From NCBI GenBank assembly GCA_021648745.1, contig JAKISE010000004.1:1-64000 (forward strand): 64,000 nucleotides of DNA, written 5' to 3'. This stretch comes from Cyclobacteriaceae bacterium (GTDB taxonomy: Bacteria; Bacteroidota; Bacteroidia; Cytophagales; Cyclobacteriaceae). A program made the position numbers and the translations under genes. Numbering within the stretch: position 1 is the first letter of the stretch; every line of letters starts with the position of its first letter. Shown in pieces: positions 8,838 through 17,439 of the stretch. The notes below the pieces were generated by a model. It had not been told where the DNA came from. It was given only the letters and a program-made list of their open reading frames with translations, and searched no databases.

Positions 8838-10394
8838 ATGGATTGTAAAAAAATGAATTTTAGAGAAACAGGATTGTTTTCGAAACTGATTATTGATTAC
8901 GTAGAAGGCAATTCTGATTTAGATTCATTTTATGCTCAGCCGCCAACGCTAGATGGCTATAAAAAAGCCTTGCTTGCCAAAGACTTTAGTGCCGAATATA
9001 GAAATACGCTGGTAGAGGTACTTAATGAGCAGTACAGCAGAATTGAAACATCAGAGGCTGTTGCTAACAATATTGCGGCCCTTTCTGATAAAAAAACATT
9101 TACGGTAACTACAGGGCATCAGCTTAACATTTTTACTGGCCCATTATTCTATATTTATAAGTTAGTCGCAACCATTACTCTGGCTAAAAAACTTTCTGAG
9201 GCATACCCTCAATACAAATTTGTGCCTGTATATTGGATGGGCAGTGAGGACCATGATTATGAAGAAATAAATCATTTATACATCGATAATCAAAAGTATG
9301 AATGGGAAACTAATCAAGGAGGAGCCACTGGTAGATTTTATGTGGAAGGTCTTGAGGAAGTATTGAACCAATTACCCGGTAGAACTGAAATTTTCAAACA
9401 AGCATTTAAAAAGCATGCTAATTTATCAGATGTTGTTCGCGATTATGTAAATGCATTGTTTGGCAATGAAGGGCTAGTTTGCTTAGATGCCGATGATGCT
9501 CGTTTTAAGAAAGAGTTTCTTCATGTAATTAAAGAAGAGCTTTTTGAGGAGGTTTCTCATCCTTTGGTAGAAACACAGAGTAATGCTTTGGAGAAAGCGG
9601 GATATAAGCAGCAATTAGAGCCTCGAGAGCTGAATCTATTCTATTTGGTTGATGGTCTTAGAGCTAGAATTGTAAAGGAAGCAGATAGTTTTTCAGTTGT
9701 GGATACTGACCTTAAATTTTCTGTCCAAGAAATGGAGGAATTGTTAGAATCGAATCCTGAGCGATTTAGCCCCAATGTTATTTTACGCCCTGTCTACCAA
9801 GAGGTGATTCTACCTAACTTAGGCTATATCGGAGGGCCTTCTGAATTGGCCTATTGGTTTCAATTGAAGTCGGTTTTCGATCATTTTAAACTGGCATTTC
9901 CTATTTTGATGCCTCGCTCTTTTGTATTGTACTTGAATCAAGCCACTGGTCGTAAAATTGACAAACTTGGTGTAGCCGTAAAAGATCTTTTTCTAAGGGA
10001 AGATTTGTTTGTTAATGCCTATGTTAAATCAAAGTCCAACGGGCAATTAAGCTTAGCAGAGGCCAAAGTGGAAATGGCCACATTATTCGCAAACATTAAA
10101 GAAAAAGCTGCAAATATTGATGTAACCTTAGTCGACCTTGTAGAAAGTGAACAGCTTAACAGTATTAAATCTATTAACCGAGTGGAGCATAAAATGCTGA
10201 AAGCTGAAAAAAGGCAAAGAACAGATGAACTCAGAATATTGCACGAAATTTATGCCAGCGTTTACCCTGCTGGTATACCGCATGAAAGAAGAGAAAATAT
10301 TCTTTCAATAGATGATCCGAACTTTATTGACCAACTCCTAGGTCTGCTTAATCCACTTGATTTAAAGTACGTAATCATTAGAGCCGATAAATAG
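8838..10394 (+). CDS. bshC: Bacillithiol biosynthesis cysteine-adding enzyme BshC
   Basis: Last step of bacillithiol synthesis, joining cysteine to glucosaminyl malate; found in Firmicutes and many Bacteroidota. The start at ATG 8838 gives 518 residues beginning MDCKKMNFRETGLFSKL, which matches the family N-terminus; a TTG at 8814 would add eight residues. TTGHQLNIFTGPLFYIYK and PVYWMGSEDHDYEEINH are the conserved core segments. A coiled-coil stretch follows at about 420-480. It lies 45 bases after rimO. Confidence 0.93.
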   Translation: MDCKKMNFRETGLFSKLIIDYVEGNSDLDSFYAQPPTLDGYKKALLAKDFSAEYRNTLVEVLNEQYSRIETSEAVANNIAALSDKKTFTVTTGHQLNIFTGPLFYIYKLVATITLAKKLSEAYPQYKFVPVYWMGSEDHDYEEINHLYIDNQKYEWETNQGGATGRFYVEGLEEVLNQLPGRTEIFKQAFKKHANLSDVVRDYVNALFGNEGLVCLDADDARFKKEFLHVIKEELFEEVSHPLVETQSNALEKAGYKQQLEPRELNLFYLVDGLRARIVKEADSFSVVDTDLKFSVQEMEELLESNPERFSPNVILRPVYQEVILPNLGYIGGPSELAYWFQLKSVFDHFKLAFPILMPRSFVLYLNQATGRKIDKLGVAVKDLFLREDLFVNAYVKSKSNGQLSLAEAKVEMATLFANIKEKAANIDVTLVDLVESEQLNSIKSINRVEHKMLKAEKRQRTDELRILHEIYASVYPAGIPHERRENILSIDDPNFIDQLLGLLNPLDLKYVIIRADK

Positions 10395-10468
10395 CGCAAG
10401 ATCAGTTATATTTATTAATAGGGTTACACCTCAATATAGTCAATTATTGTTGCCTTAAATTTAGCATA

Positions 10469-10549
10469 AACTACAATTATTGCGAACGTAACCGCAAATA
10501 AACTATGATTATTGCGAACGTAACCGCAAATAAACTATAATTATTGCGA
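10469..10549. repeat. 32-bp tandem repeat with internal palindrome, 2.5 copies
   Basis: Two complete 32-base units (10469-10500 and 10501-10532) and the first 17 bases of a third (10533-10549) lie head to tail with no spacer. The two complete units differ at two positions. Each contains TTGCGaacgtaacCGCAA, an inverted repeat of TTGCG/CGCAA. The array ends about 30 bases before the ATPase gene, so it overlaps the expected promoter and could be an operator. Confidence 0.85.
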
Positions 10550-10580
10550 TTTGATATTTTAAATCTCGTATTATTATATA

Positions 10581-11702
10581 ATGATTGCAAGAGTATTAGA
10601 AGACACAATTACAAAAAGACTTTTTAAAGGTAAGGCCATTATCATTATGGGGCCACGGCAAGTGGGTAAAACAACCTTAATAGAAAACTTGGTAAAAAAC
10701 AGAGAGGATGTACGTTGGTTATATGCTGATGAGCAAGATGTACAAGCATTATTTGCAAACCCTTCTTCTACTCAACTTAAAAAAGAGTTTGGGAATGCGA
10801 AACTCATTATTATTGATGAAGCCCAAAGAATAAAGGATATCGGAATTAAGTTGAAGTTAATTACCGATCAGGTGAAAGAGGTGCAACTGCTGGTTACTGG
10901 TTCTTCGGCCTTTGAGATAGCCAACGAAATAAATGAGCCTTTAACAGGGCGAAAGTGGGAGTATAAACTATTCCCACTCTCCTTTGAAGAAATGGTGAAT
11001 CACCATGGTTTGTTAACTGAAAAAAGATTGCTTACCCGCAGGCTTATTTATGGGTATTACCCAGATGTTGTACTTGCCAATGGAAACGAAAAGGAAGTAT
11101 TAAACCAATTATCGGATAGTTATTTGTATAAAGACTTGCTTAGTTGGAATCAAATTAAAAAGAGCGATAAATTAGTTAGACTCCTCCAAGCTTTAGCCTA
11201 CCAATTAGGTAATCAGGTATCTTATAATGAGCTAAGCAATTTGGTCGGACTCGATAACGAAACTATTGAATCGTACATTCAATTATTAGAACAAGCATAT
11301 ATTATTTTTAGACTAGGCACCTATAGACGTAATTTACGAACCGAGCTTAAAAGAACCAGGAAAATTTACTTCTACGATAATGGTATTCGAAATGCATTAA
11401 TCGCCAATTTTCAGCAAGCAGACCTGAGACAAGATATGGGTGCCTTATGGGAAAACTTTATGGTGGCTGAACGAATGAAGCATAATGGGTATCATCAAAA
11501 TTGGGTGAACCGTTATTTTTGGAGAACAACAGCACAGCAAGAAGTTGATTATTTAGAAGAAGGAAATGGGCAATTATCTGCCTATGAATTTAAATGGAAT
11601 ACTCATACGAAGGGGAGGATAACTAAGGCATTTACAAATGCCTACCCGCAAGCACACACACAAATTATTACACCTGAAAATTTTGAGGAGTTTGTAATGT
11701 AG
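10581..11702 (+). CDS. AAA family ATPase with C-terminal DUF4143
   Basis: 373 residues. The AAA_14 domain has Walker A GPRQVGKTT (about 24-32), Walker B LIIIDEAQ (about 75-82) and sensor-like LVTGSSAFE. The C-terminal DUF4143 segment contains the Y..LLEQAYIIFRL core and the VDYLEEGNG...YEFKWN stretch, which resembles a degenerate PD-(D/E)xK nuclease fold. Proteins of this family are common accessory genes of unknown role in Bacteroidota and archaea. Here it stands alone behind a tandem palindromic repeat at the left edge of the defence island. Confidence 0.85.
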   Translation: MIARVLEDTITKRLFKGKAIIIMGPRQVGKTTLIENLVKNREDVRWLYADEQDVQALFANPSSTQLKKEFGNAKLIIIDEAQRIKDIGIKLKLITDQVKEVQLLVTGSSAFEIANEINEPLTGRKWEYKLFPLSFEEMVNHHGLLTEKRLLTRRLIYGYYPDVVLANGNEKEVLNQLSDSYLYKDLLSWNQIKKSDKLVRLLQALAYQLGNQVSYNELSNLVGLDNETIESYIQLLEQAYIIFRLGTYRRNLRTELKRTRKIYFYDNGIRNALIANFQQADLRQDMGALWENFMVAERMKHNGYHQNWVNRYFWRTTAQQEVDYLEEGNGQLSAYEFKWNTHTKGRITKAFTNAYPQAHTQIITPENFEEFVM

Positions 11703-11780
11703 GGGTTCTTTCCTTGTTTTCAACTTACTGAACAACGCTCGTGAAAGCACCAAAAAAATTATCGGCACCCTTCATTTTTG

Positions 11781-11957
11781 TTAAACCCGGATTATGCAAT
11801 AGAATTCGTAATGAGAAGACAAAATGCAATAAATCAGAAGTTTATATTCGAAAAGCATAGCACCGCTATGGTTAAGAGGATAAACTTGGTAAAACGACTG
11901 ATTTGCAGCAGTTTGTATTAGTAATAGAATTTCTATTGCATATTTCGGGTTAAATAG
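11781..11957. mobile_element. 177-bp MITE-like element, family B copy 1
   Basis: Terminal inverted repeats of about 24 bases: left AACCCGGATTATGCAATAG, right end the complement of AACCCGAAATATGCAATAG. It is 177 bp including TTAAA and TAAATAG edges shared with the second copy at 56473-56649, from which it differs at two positions by eye. No ORF of useful size is inside and no related transposase is in the window. Its right end supplies the stop codon of the minus-strand ORF at 11950-12201. Confidence 0.85.
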
Positions 11958-12201
11958 TTTTCTCTGTACAAGGAAACTGAATTCCCCGCTCATAGGCATT
12001 TTTTCTTTTTAGTATAATGTCTTCTGGTAAATTGGGAACTAGATATAGGTAGTCTATCCGTCTTGGATAATAAACAAGTATAAAATTATCCCAATCATTA
12101 TTAGACTTAAAATTTATAAATTGAACCATTTCTAACGCACTCTCATAACTTAACATATGAGTTTCTTGTTCTTTGCTAAATTTTATTTTTATTGATCCCA
12201 A
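11950..12201 (-). CDS. Hypothetical protein fragment ending in a MITE
   Basis: 83-residue ORF, polar, with no recognised domain (segments MLSYESALEMVQFINF and YYPRRIDYLYLVPNLPEDI). Its last codons and stop lie in the right edge of the 177-bp element, so if it is a gene it has been cut at the C-terminus by the insertion. It could equally be non-coding. The composition looks coding but there is no homology support. Confidence 0.3.
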   Translation of the reverse strand: MGSIKIKFSKEQETHMLSYESALEMVQFINFKSNNDWDNFILVYYPRRIDYLYLVPNLPEDIILKRKNAYERGIQFPCTEKTI

Positions 12202-12250
12202 CGGTTTCGGCTAGGGGCATGGCGGAATCACCCATGTAAATGCCAGTGTG

Positions 12251-12325
12251 CTTATTCTGCATTATGAAATGCAGAATAAGCCAGTAGAAATATTGATTGA
12301 AGGTAATGATATCATTAGATATCAT
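12251..12325. promoter_or_regulatory. Two perfect palindromes upstream of hsdM
   Basis: CTTATTCTGCAT/ATGCAGAATAAG forms a perfect 12-bp inverted repeat with a 6-base loop at 12251-12280. ATGATATC-ATTA-GATATCAT is a perfect 8-bp inverted repeat at 12306-12325. They lie 110-190 bases before hsdM. Either could be a repressor site or a terminator stem; no T run follows. A related palindrome (TATGATATTAGTATCATA) precedes the sce7726 gene. Confidence 0.4.
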
Positions 12326-12771
12326 CATTGAAATTAACTGGCAATTATCCAAGATTTTAACTACCTTGAAAAATCTACATTCAATCATGTATTTTGTGGA
12401 TTATAAATAGGGTTAATTTTTTGGATATATAACATAGATGGCCAAACAAAAAAATCCCTCCAAAAAGGCGGGCAAGGAAAAAAGTATAGAAGAAACCCTC
12501 TGGGATTCTGCCAATAAACTTAGAGGAACAGTAGAAAGTTCTGAATATAAGCACGTTGTGTTAGGCTTAATATTTCTAAAATTCGCCAGTGATAAATTTG
12601 AAGAGCGGAGAAAAGAACTGGTTGCCGAAGGCAAAGAAAAGTTCTTAGAAATGGTAGAGTTCTATACCATGAAAAACGTGTTCTTTTTACCCGAGATTTC
12701 TCGTTGGAGTTACATAATTGAAAATGCCAAGCAAAACGACATAGCCCTTAAAATTGATACCGCTCTTTTTA

Positions 12772-13036
12772 AACCTGAGTTCGGGATAAGGAATGCTGTC
12801 AGCTTTAATCGAAACTTTCATAAACAACTTAGATTTTTGTAGGACTAACGGGTTAATTCAAGAAAATATAAGGAGGTTTAGGGAAGTTTCGTTAAAGCCC
12901 AAAGGGAAAATATCTAGCAGGCAATCTTTTTAATATAAAAACCTTGAAATAATCCATTATATCTTTGCTTTTTATATTAAAAAGCTCACCTACTATTTTA
13001 TTTTCTGGCAGCTATTCCTTATCCCGAACTCAGGTT
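12772..13036. mobile_element. MITE-like element family A copy 1, inside hsdM
   Basis: 265 bp with terminal inverted repeats beginning AACCTGAGTTCGGGATAAGG at both ends and extending through GAAT to CTGyCAG. An internal pair of arms, TTTTTAATATAAAAA and TTTTTATATTAAA, is also complementary. There is no ORF for a transposase. It is homologous along its length to 18558-18821. Flanks are A/T runs, so the target duplication cannot be read cleanly here. Confidence 0.88.
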
Positions 13037-13345
13037 AACAGTAGAAAAAAACAACCCTTCACTTAAAGAAGCTCTGCCCGATAACTATTTTTCTAGGCTT
13101 AATATGGATGTGAGCAAGCTAGCTGCTTTACTCGATACAATTAATAATATTGATACCCTGCGAGATAAGCAGCAAGACATTGTAGGCCGTGTATATGAAT
13201 ACTTTTTAAGCAAGTTTGCTTTGGCCGAAGGCAAAGGGAAAGGAGAATTTTACACACCTAAAAGTATTGTAAACTTAATTGCTGAAATGATAGAACCCTA
13301 CAAAGGGGTAATTTACGACCCTGCCTGTGGCGTGGCTCTGGTGGT

Positions 13346-14320
13346 ATGTTTGTACAAAGCATGAAATTTATAAAAAGCCACCACGGTAATAAAAAAGAGC
13401 TTTCTATCTATGGCCAGGAATACACAGCCACTACTTATAAACTGGCCAAAATGAATTTGGCAGTACGTGGCATAGCGGCCAATTTAGGAGATGTGCCGGC
13501 AGATACCTTTGCCCGAGACCAACACCCCGATTTAAAAGCTGATTTTATTATGGCCAACCCACCCTTTAACCAAAAGGATTGGCGGGCCGAAAACGAATTA
13601 ATTCACGACCCACGTTGGAAAGGCTATGAAGTACCCCCTAAAAGCAATGCCAATTATGGGTGGATCTTAACTATGGTAAGCAAGCTTTCTGAAAATGGAG
13701 TAGCAGGCTTTATTTTAGCCAATGGTGCTTTAAGCGGTGGTGGTGAAGAATATAAAATTAGGAGGAAGCTTATTGAAAATGGCATGGTAGAAGCTATTGT
13801 GATTTTACCACAAAACATGTTTTATACTACCAACATAAGTGTTACACTTTGGATTGTAAACAATAACAAAGAAGAACACACAGTGCAGTTGCCAGATACT
13901 ACTCGTAATTACCGTAACCGAAAAGAGGAGATTTTGTTTATGGACTTAAGAGAGATAGGTATTCCTTTCGAAAAGAAATTTATTCAGTTCTCTGAGGAGA
14001 ATATTTCTAAAATTGCAACTACCTACCATAGTTGGCAACAAAAGGAATCCCCTCTTGAGCGGGGTGCCGAAGGCGGGGTGTGTTATAAAGATATTTCCGA
14101 ATACTGTTACTCTGCTACTCTTGAAGAAATAGCCAAAAAGGATTATTCACTAGTGCCCAGTAAGTATATCGAGTTTGTAAACCGAGATGAGAATATTGAT
14201 TTTGAGACTAAAATGAAAGGATTGCAAACGGAATTTGCTAAATTACTGCAAACGGAAGAACAATCGAAAAAAGATTTGTTAAACGTATTTAAAGAGTTGG
14301 GATATGAGATCGAACTATAA
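13346..14320 (+). CDS. C-terminal fragment of HsdM (catalytic portion, separate ORF)
   Basis: A 324-residue ORF starting at an ATG that in the intact protein is internal (GGMFVQSM). It holds the NPPF catalytic motif and the HsdS-interacting C-terminus but lacks the N-terminal domain and half of the SAM-binding motif, so it should not be active alone. Near residues 232-250 it contains ESPLERGAEGGVCY. This is encoded by a REP-like palindrome (about 14047-14080, CCCCTCTTGAGCGGGGTGCC type) read in frame, a repeat inserted into the gene without breaking it. Confidence 0.6.
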   Translation: MFVQSMKFIKSHHGNKKELSIYGQEYTATTYKLAKMNLAVRGIAANLGDVPADTFARDQHPDLKADFIMANPPFNQKDWRAENELIHDPRWKGYEVPPKSNANYGWILTMVSKLSENGVAGFILANGALSGGGEEYKIRRKLIENGMVEAIVILPQNMFYTTNISVTLWIVNNNKEEHTVQLPDTTRNYRNRKEEILFMDLREIGIPFEKKFIQFSEENISKIATTYHSWQQKESPLERGAEGGVCYKDISEYCYSATLEEIAKKDYSLVPSKYIEFVNRDENIDFETKMKGLQTEFAKLLQTEEQSKKDLLNVFKELGYEIEL

Positions 14321-15569
14321 GAAAATAGGCGATTTTATAAAGCTTGTTGATGAGCGAAATAAGGGGTTGAAAGTTGATACACTTTTAGGATTGACAGTAA
14401 ATAAAGTTTTTATTCCATCTGTAGCTAACATTGTTGGTACAGATATGTCAAATTATAAGGTGATTCGAAAGAATCAATTTGCTTGCAGCTTAATGCAGGT
14501 AAGACGGGATAAAAAGATGCCTGTTGCTTTAATGAATAATTTTGATGAAGCAATAATCTCACAGGCCTATCCTGTATTCGAAGTAAATAATAAGAATGAT
14601 CTGATCCCAGAATATTTAATGATGTGGTTTTCACGATCTGAATTTGATAGACATGCTTGTTTTCTGGCGGTTGGTGGTGTAAGAGGAAGTTTAGAATGGG
14701 AAGATTTTCTAGAAATGGAACTCCCCATCCCCTCCATAGAAAAACAACGAGCAATTGTTAAAGAATACAACACCGTAGTAAACCGCATAAAATTAAACGA
14801 GCAACTAAATACAAAACTAGAAGAAACCGCCCAAGCCCTTTACAAACATTGGTTTGTAGATTTTGAGTTCCCAAATACAGAAGGAAAGCCCTACAAAAGT
14901 AGCGGTGGTAAAATGGTTTTTAATGCCGAATTGAATAAGGAGATTCCTGAGGGGTGGAAAAATGGAGAATTAAATTCATTTATTGAAGTTGTTAGTGGGT
15001 TTGCTTTTAAAAGTATTGATTTTATGGAATATGGCAACATACCAATAATAAAGATTAAAAATATAACACCACCAACAGTTTCATTAGATGCCTGTCAATT
15101 TTTTAGAGGCAATTTAATAGGGAATTTGAACAAAGTTAAGGTTGGTAAAGGAGATGTTTTAATTTCAATGACTGGTTCTGGAGCAAATCAAATGAACTCT
15201 GCTGTTGGCCAAGTTGGGAAATATTATCACAAAAAATCAGCATTACTTAACCAACGTGTTGGCAAATTGAAATTACTAAAAGAAGAAAGTTCTGAATATG
15301 TTTATCAATTTATAAAAAATGAGGATACGCATTTGGAGTTATTGAATGGTTCAACAGGAAGTGCAAATCAAGCCAATATTTCACCTACACAAATAAAAGA
15401 ACTAGAAATTCTTATTCCAGTTGAAGAAGTGTTGAAAAACTTTCATAAAGTAACCAAAGGAATAAATAATGCTCAAAGAGTAGAAAGTCAGGATTATCTC
15501 TTGGAATTAAAAGATTTAATTCTTTCAAAAATGACAAAGGTTGAAGTTGAAAAGGAGGTTGAAGTATGA
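14304..15569 (+). CDS. hsdS: Type I restriction-modification specificity subunit HsdS
   Basis: 421 residues with two target-recognition domains, each followed by a conserved helical spacer. TRD1 spans about 1-150, then IPSIEKQRAIVKEYNTVVNRI and LEETAQALYKHWFVDFEFP. TRD2 spans about 215-390, ending with VLKNFHKVTKGI and LKDLILSKMTKVE. It overlaps hsdM by 17 bases. It appears complete, yet its partner HsdM is broken and no hsdR is present in the window, so the system cannot restrict as it stands unless subunits come from elsewhere. Confidence 0.9.
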   Translation: MRSNYKKIGDFIKLVDERNKGLKVDTLLGLTVNKVFIPSVANIVGTDMSNYKVIRKNQFACSLMQVRRDKKMPVALMNNFDEAIISQAYPVFEVNNKNDLIPEYLMMWFSRSEFDRHACFLAVGGVRGSLEWEDFLEMELPIPSIEKQRAIVKEYNTVVNRIKLNEQLNTKLEETAQALYKHWFVDFEFPNTEGKPYKSSGGKMVFNAELNKEIPEGWKNGELNSFIEVVSGFAFKSIDFMEYGNIPIIKIKNITPPTVSLDACQFFRGNLIGNLNKVKVGKGDVLISMTGSGANQMNSAVGQVGKYYHKKSALLNQRVGKLKLLKEESSEYVYQFIKNEDTHLELLNGSTGSANQANISPTQIKELEILIPVEEVLKNFHKVTKGINNAQRVESQDYLLELKDLILSKMTKVEVEKEVEV

Positions 15570-15582
15570 TATTAGTATCATA
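15565..15582. promoter_or_regulatory. Perfect 18-bp palindrome between hsdS and the sce7726 operon
   Basis: TATGATA-TTAG-TATCATA overlaps the hsdS stop codon and lies 37 bases before the sce7726-like ATG, where an operator would be expected. It resembles the ATGATATC/GATATCAT palindrome upstream of hsdM. The gap contains no obvious terminator. Confidence 0.4.
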
Positions 15583-15618
15583 TAACCATACAAAATTGAT
15601 TCTAGTATATTTGTATAT

Positions 15619-16488
15619 ATGAATAGTGGATTACTAAAATATAGCCAAAACCAATTAAGAGATTACTCTTCGGTTTTCTCTAGAAATGCTGTTGAAACTA
15701 TGCTGCAAGGAGATTGCTCTTTTCTTGAATATAAAATAGGGAGGTACGATATTGGTTGGAAAAAGAAGAAAAATGCCACCTATTTACAGTATGTAAAACA
15801 CCTTTACAAAGTAATTGAATCAAGCTATCAAAACGAATATGTATATAAAAATGCCTTTTTAAATGCTTGGTTATTAAAAGAAATTGGGAGTTCTCAATCA
15901 AAAATATTTAGCGAATTTAGAGTGGGTAATTCCATAGCAGATTTAGCAATGTTTAATGGTATTTCTAAGGCTTTTGAAATTAAAAGCGAATTGGATTCGG
16001 ATAAACGACTTAAACTACAAATTGAAAATTACAAGAAAGCATTTAATGAAGTGTACTTAGTTGTGCCAGAATCAAAGTATGCCTATTATAAAAGTCAGGA
16101 TAAATCAATAGGAATTATTACTTATAATAAGCAGAATAAAGATTTTGATTTAGCTAGAGAGGCAAAAACGAATTTCAATATATGTGCATCTACTATAATG
16201 CACTTATTAAAAACAACAGAGTATAAAGCCATTATAAAATCTTATTATGGCCAGCTTCCAAGTATGACAAGCTTTACTATGTTTGATAAATGCTTTGTTT
16301 TATTAAATAAAATTCCAGCAGAGAAACTAAATACTTTGTTTGTTGGTCAAATGAAAAAGAGGGCAGTACACAATTCTTTTTCTCAGCGATATAATAAAGA
16401 GTTAAATCAACTTTGTTTGGCACTCAATTTAGATAGAAACAATAGAGATAAATTAATTAAGAGCCTTCAAAAACCTATTAATAGTTAG
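15619..16488 (+). CDS. sce7726 family protein (predicted PD-(D/E)xK-like nuclease)
   Basis: 289 residues. The middle of the protein has a nuclease-like core: E99 followed by RVGNSIAD (D108), then the E-x-K element in FEIKSELDSDKR (E120, K122) and a helix with QIENYKKAFNEVYLVVP. This D...ExK arrangement is that of PD-(D/E)xK endonucleases. I recognise the family as sce7726 from this core and from the gene order, since the next gene is sce7725-like. It starts a tight three-gene operon (3- and 3-base gaps) with the sce7725 and RES genes. The biochemical role is inferred, not known. Confidence 0.72.
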   Translation: MNSGLLKYSQNQLRDYSSVFSRNAVETMLQGDCSFLEYKIGRYDIGWKKKKNATYLQYVKHLYKVIESSYQNEYVYKNAFLNAWLLKEIGSSQSKIFSEFRVGNSIADLAMFNGISKAFEIKSELDSDKRLKLQIENYKKAFNEVYLVVPESKYAYYKSQDKSIGIITYNKQNKDFDLAREAKTNFNICASTIMHLLKTTEYKAIIKSYYGQLPSMTSFTMFDKCFVLLNKIPAEKLNTLFVGQMKKRAVHNSFSQRYNKELNQLCLALNLDRNNRDKLIKSLQKPINS

Positions 16489-16491
16489 CTT

Positions 16492-17436
16492 ATGTATTAT
16501 CCTTATTTAAGAGCACGGCAGTTCGAGCTTATAGCTCTAAGAGAGTTAACACAAGAAGGTAGTATAAATGGTTTTGTAACCCCTATTCTTGAGCCAGTAA
16601 AAGACAGTTTTAATAATATAAAGCTAGCATTTGATGTTTTTAAAGAACACGATCAACCTGCTTACTTAATAGTAAACCCATCGGTGGGTCAAGTAAATGG
16701 AGATGTTCTTGATGTTGTAAGGTTTCTTTCAGAGTATGATAATACATATGAAATCATAAAACCTGCTTTTCATTATAATAATAATGCAGCATACATTAAG
16801 CAAACTGTTGAAGACTATAGTTTAGTTAACTGCATGCTGATCTGCTCTGGGTCAACTGATGCTGAAGATGTGGATTTTTTAGAACTGATTGATTTGCCAC
16901 AAATTGAAGAGGTTACTGTTCAGGATCCAAATTCCAACCGTTCGTTAGATCGATTAATGAAAAGAAGAGATAATCCATATGTAAGACTGGATGACAACTT
17001 CGAAAAAGAGCCAAGAAATAGTAATTTTCTTGGTTTAACAGAAAGAAAATTTTCAGAAGAGCATATTTATTACCGAGAAGATAACTTTGATGGTTTTTCA
17101 GATTATACTGTATTGCCCAGTGAGTTTATAGATGGAGGGAGTGCACCCAGAGCAGTTGTAATACACCTAACATATTTGAAAGCAAATAATCAAATTTGGG
17201 TAAAACATTTTACATCTGATACCAATGATAGCATTGCTAACGTGCAAGGGAAATTTTCAGAAGCAGCACAAAAAGCTGTTAGGTTTTGTAGAGCAGAAAA
17301 TCTAAATAACAGTGCCATTGTGGAATTGGAAGATTATTATGATAGAGAACATTATCCTGGATTAGGTACAGTTAAGAAAATATCTATCAAAAATCATATC
17401 TTACTAGTTAGTCAGTACCTTCAAAATAACCCATAA
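16492..17436 (+). CDS. sce7725 family protein (T4 beta-protein-like)
   Basis: 314 residues starting MYYPYLRARQFELIALREL, with LTQEGSINGFVTPILEPVK, PAYLIVNPSVGQVNGD and a C-terminal segment containing HYPGLGTVKKISIKNHILLVSQYL. The N-terminus resembles the beta-protein family named from a phage T4 protein. It follows the sce7726-like gene after 3 bases and precedes the RES gene by 3 bases, so the three products probably act together. No catalytic motif is evident; it may be a sensor, scaffold or immunity component. Confidence 0.68.
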   Translation: MYYPYLRARQFELIALRELTQEGSINGFVTPILEPVKDSFNNIKLAFDVFKEHDQPAYLIVNPSVGQVNGDVLDVVRFLSEYDNTYEIIKPAFHYNNNAAYIKQTVEDYSLVNCMLICSGSTDAEDVDFLELIDLPQIEEVTVQDPNSNRSLDRLMKRRDNPYVRLDDNFEKEPRNSNFLGLTERKFSEEHIYYREDNFDGFSDYTVLPSEFIDGGSAPRAVVIHLTYLKANNQIWVKHFTSDTNDSIANVQGKFSEAAQKAVRFCRAENLNNSAIVELEDYYDREHYPGLGTVKKISIKNHILLVSQYLQNNP

Positions 17437-17439
17437 TAA

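Larger units (their letters stand above)
12438..14320 (+). pseudogene. hsdM: Type I restriction-modification methyltransferase subunit HsdM, broken twice
   Basis: The N-terminal HsdM_N domain is read from 12438 (EETLWDSANKLRGTVESSEYKHVVLGLIFLKF is split here only for length; key segment LRGTVESSEYKHVVLGLIFL) up to DIALKIDTAL. A 265-bp MITE (12772-13036) interrupts it there, and the frame ends inside the element at 12842. The methyltransferase part resumes at 13038 (TVEKNNPSLKEALPDNYFS) in the same frame. A second lesion is a 5-bp tandem duplication, GTGGC at 13327-13331 and 13332-13336, inside the SAM-binding motif DPACGSGGMF. This shifts the remainder into the frame starting 13346. That part still carries the catalytic NPPF in ADFIMANPPFNQ. 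Neither lesion leaves a working full-length enzyme unless excised or reverted. Confidence 0.92.

Noticed and set aside
10469..10549. Possible CRISPR array, since the repeat unit is 32 bp
   Set aside because: Units are directly contiguous with no spacers, only two and a half copies exist, and there are no cas genes.
12176..12388. 70-residue minus-strand ORF upstream of hsdM
   Set aside because: It overlaps two perfect palindromes and another ORF, has no family resemblance, and looks like chance.
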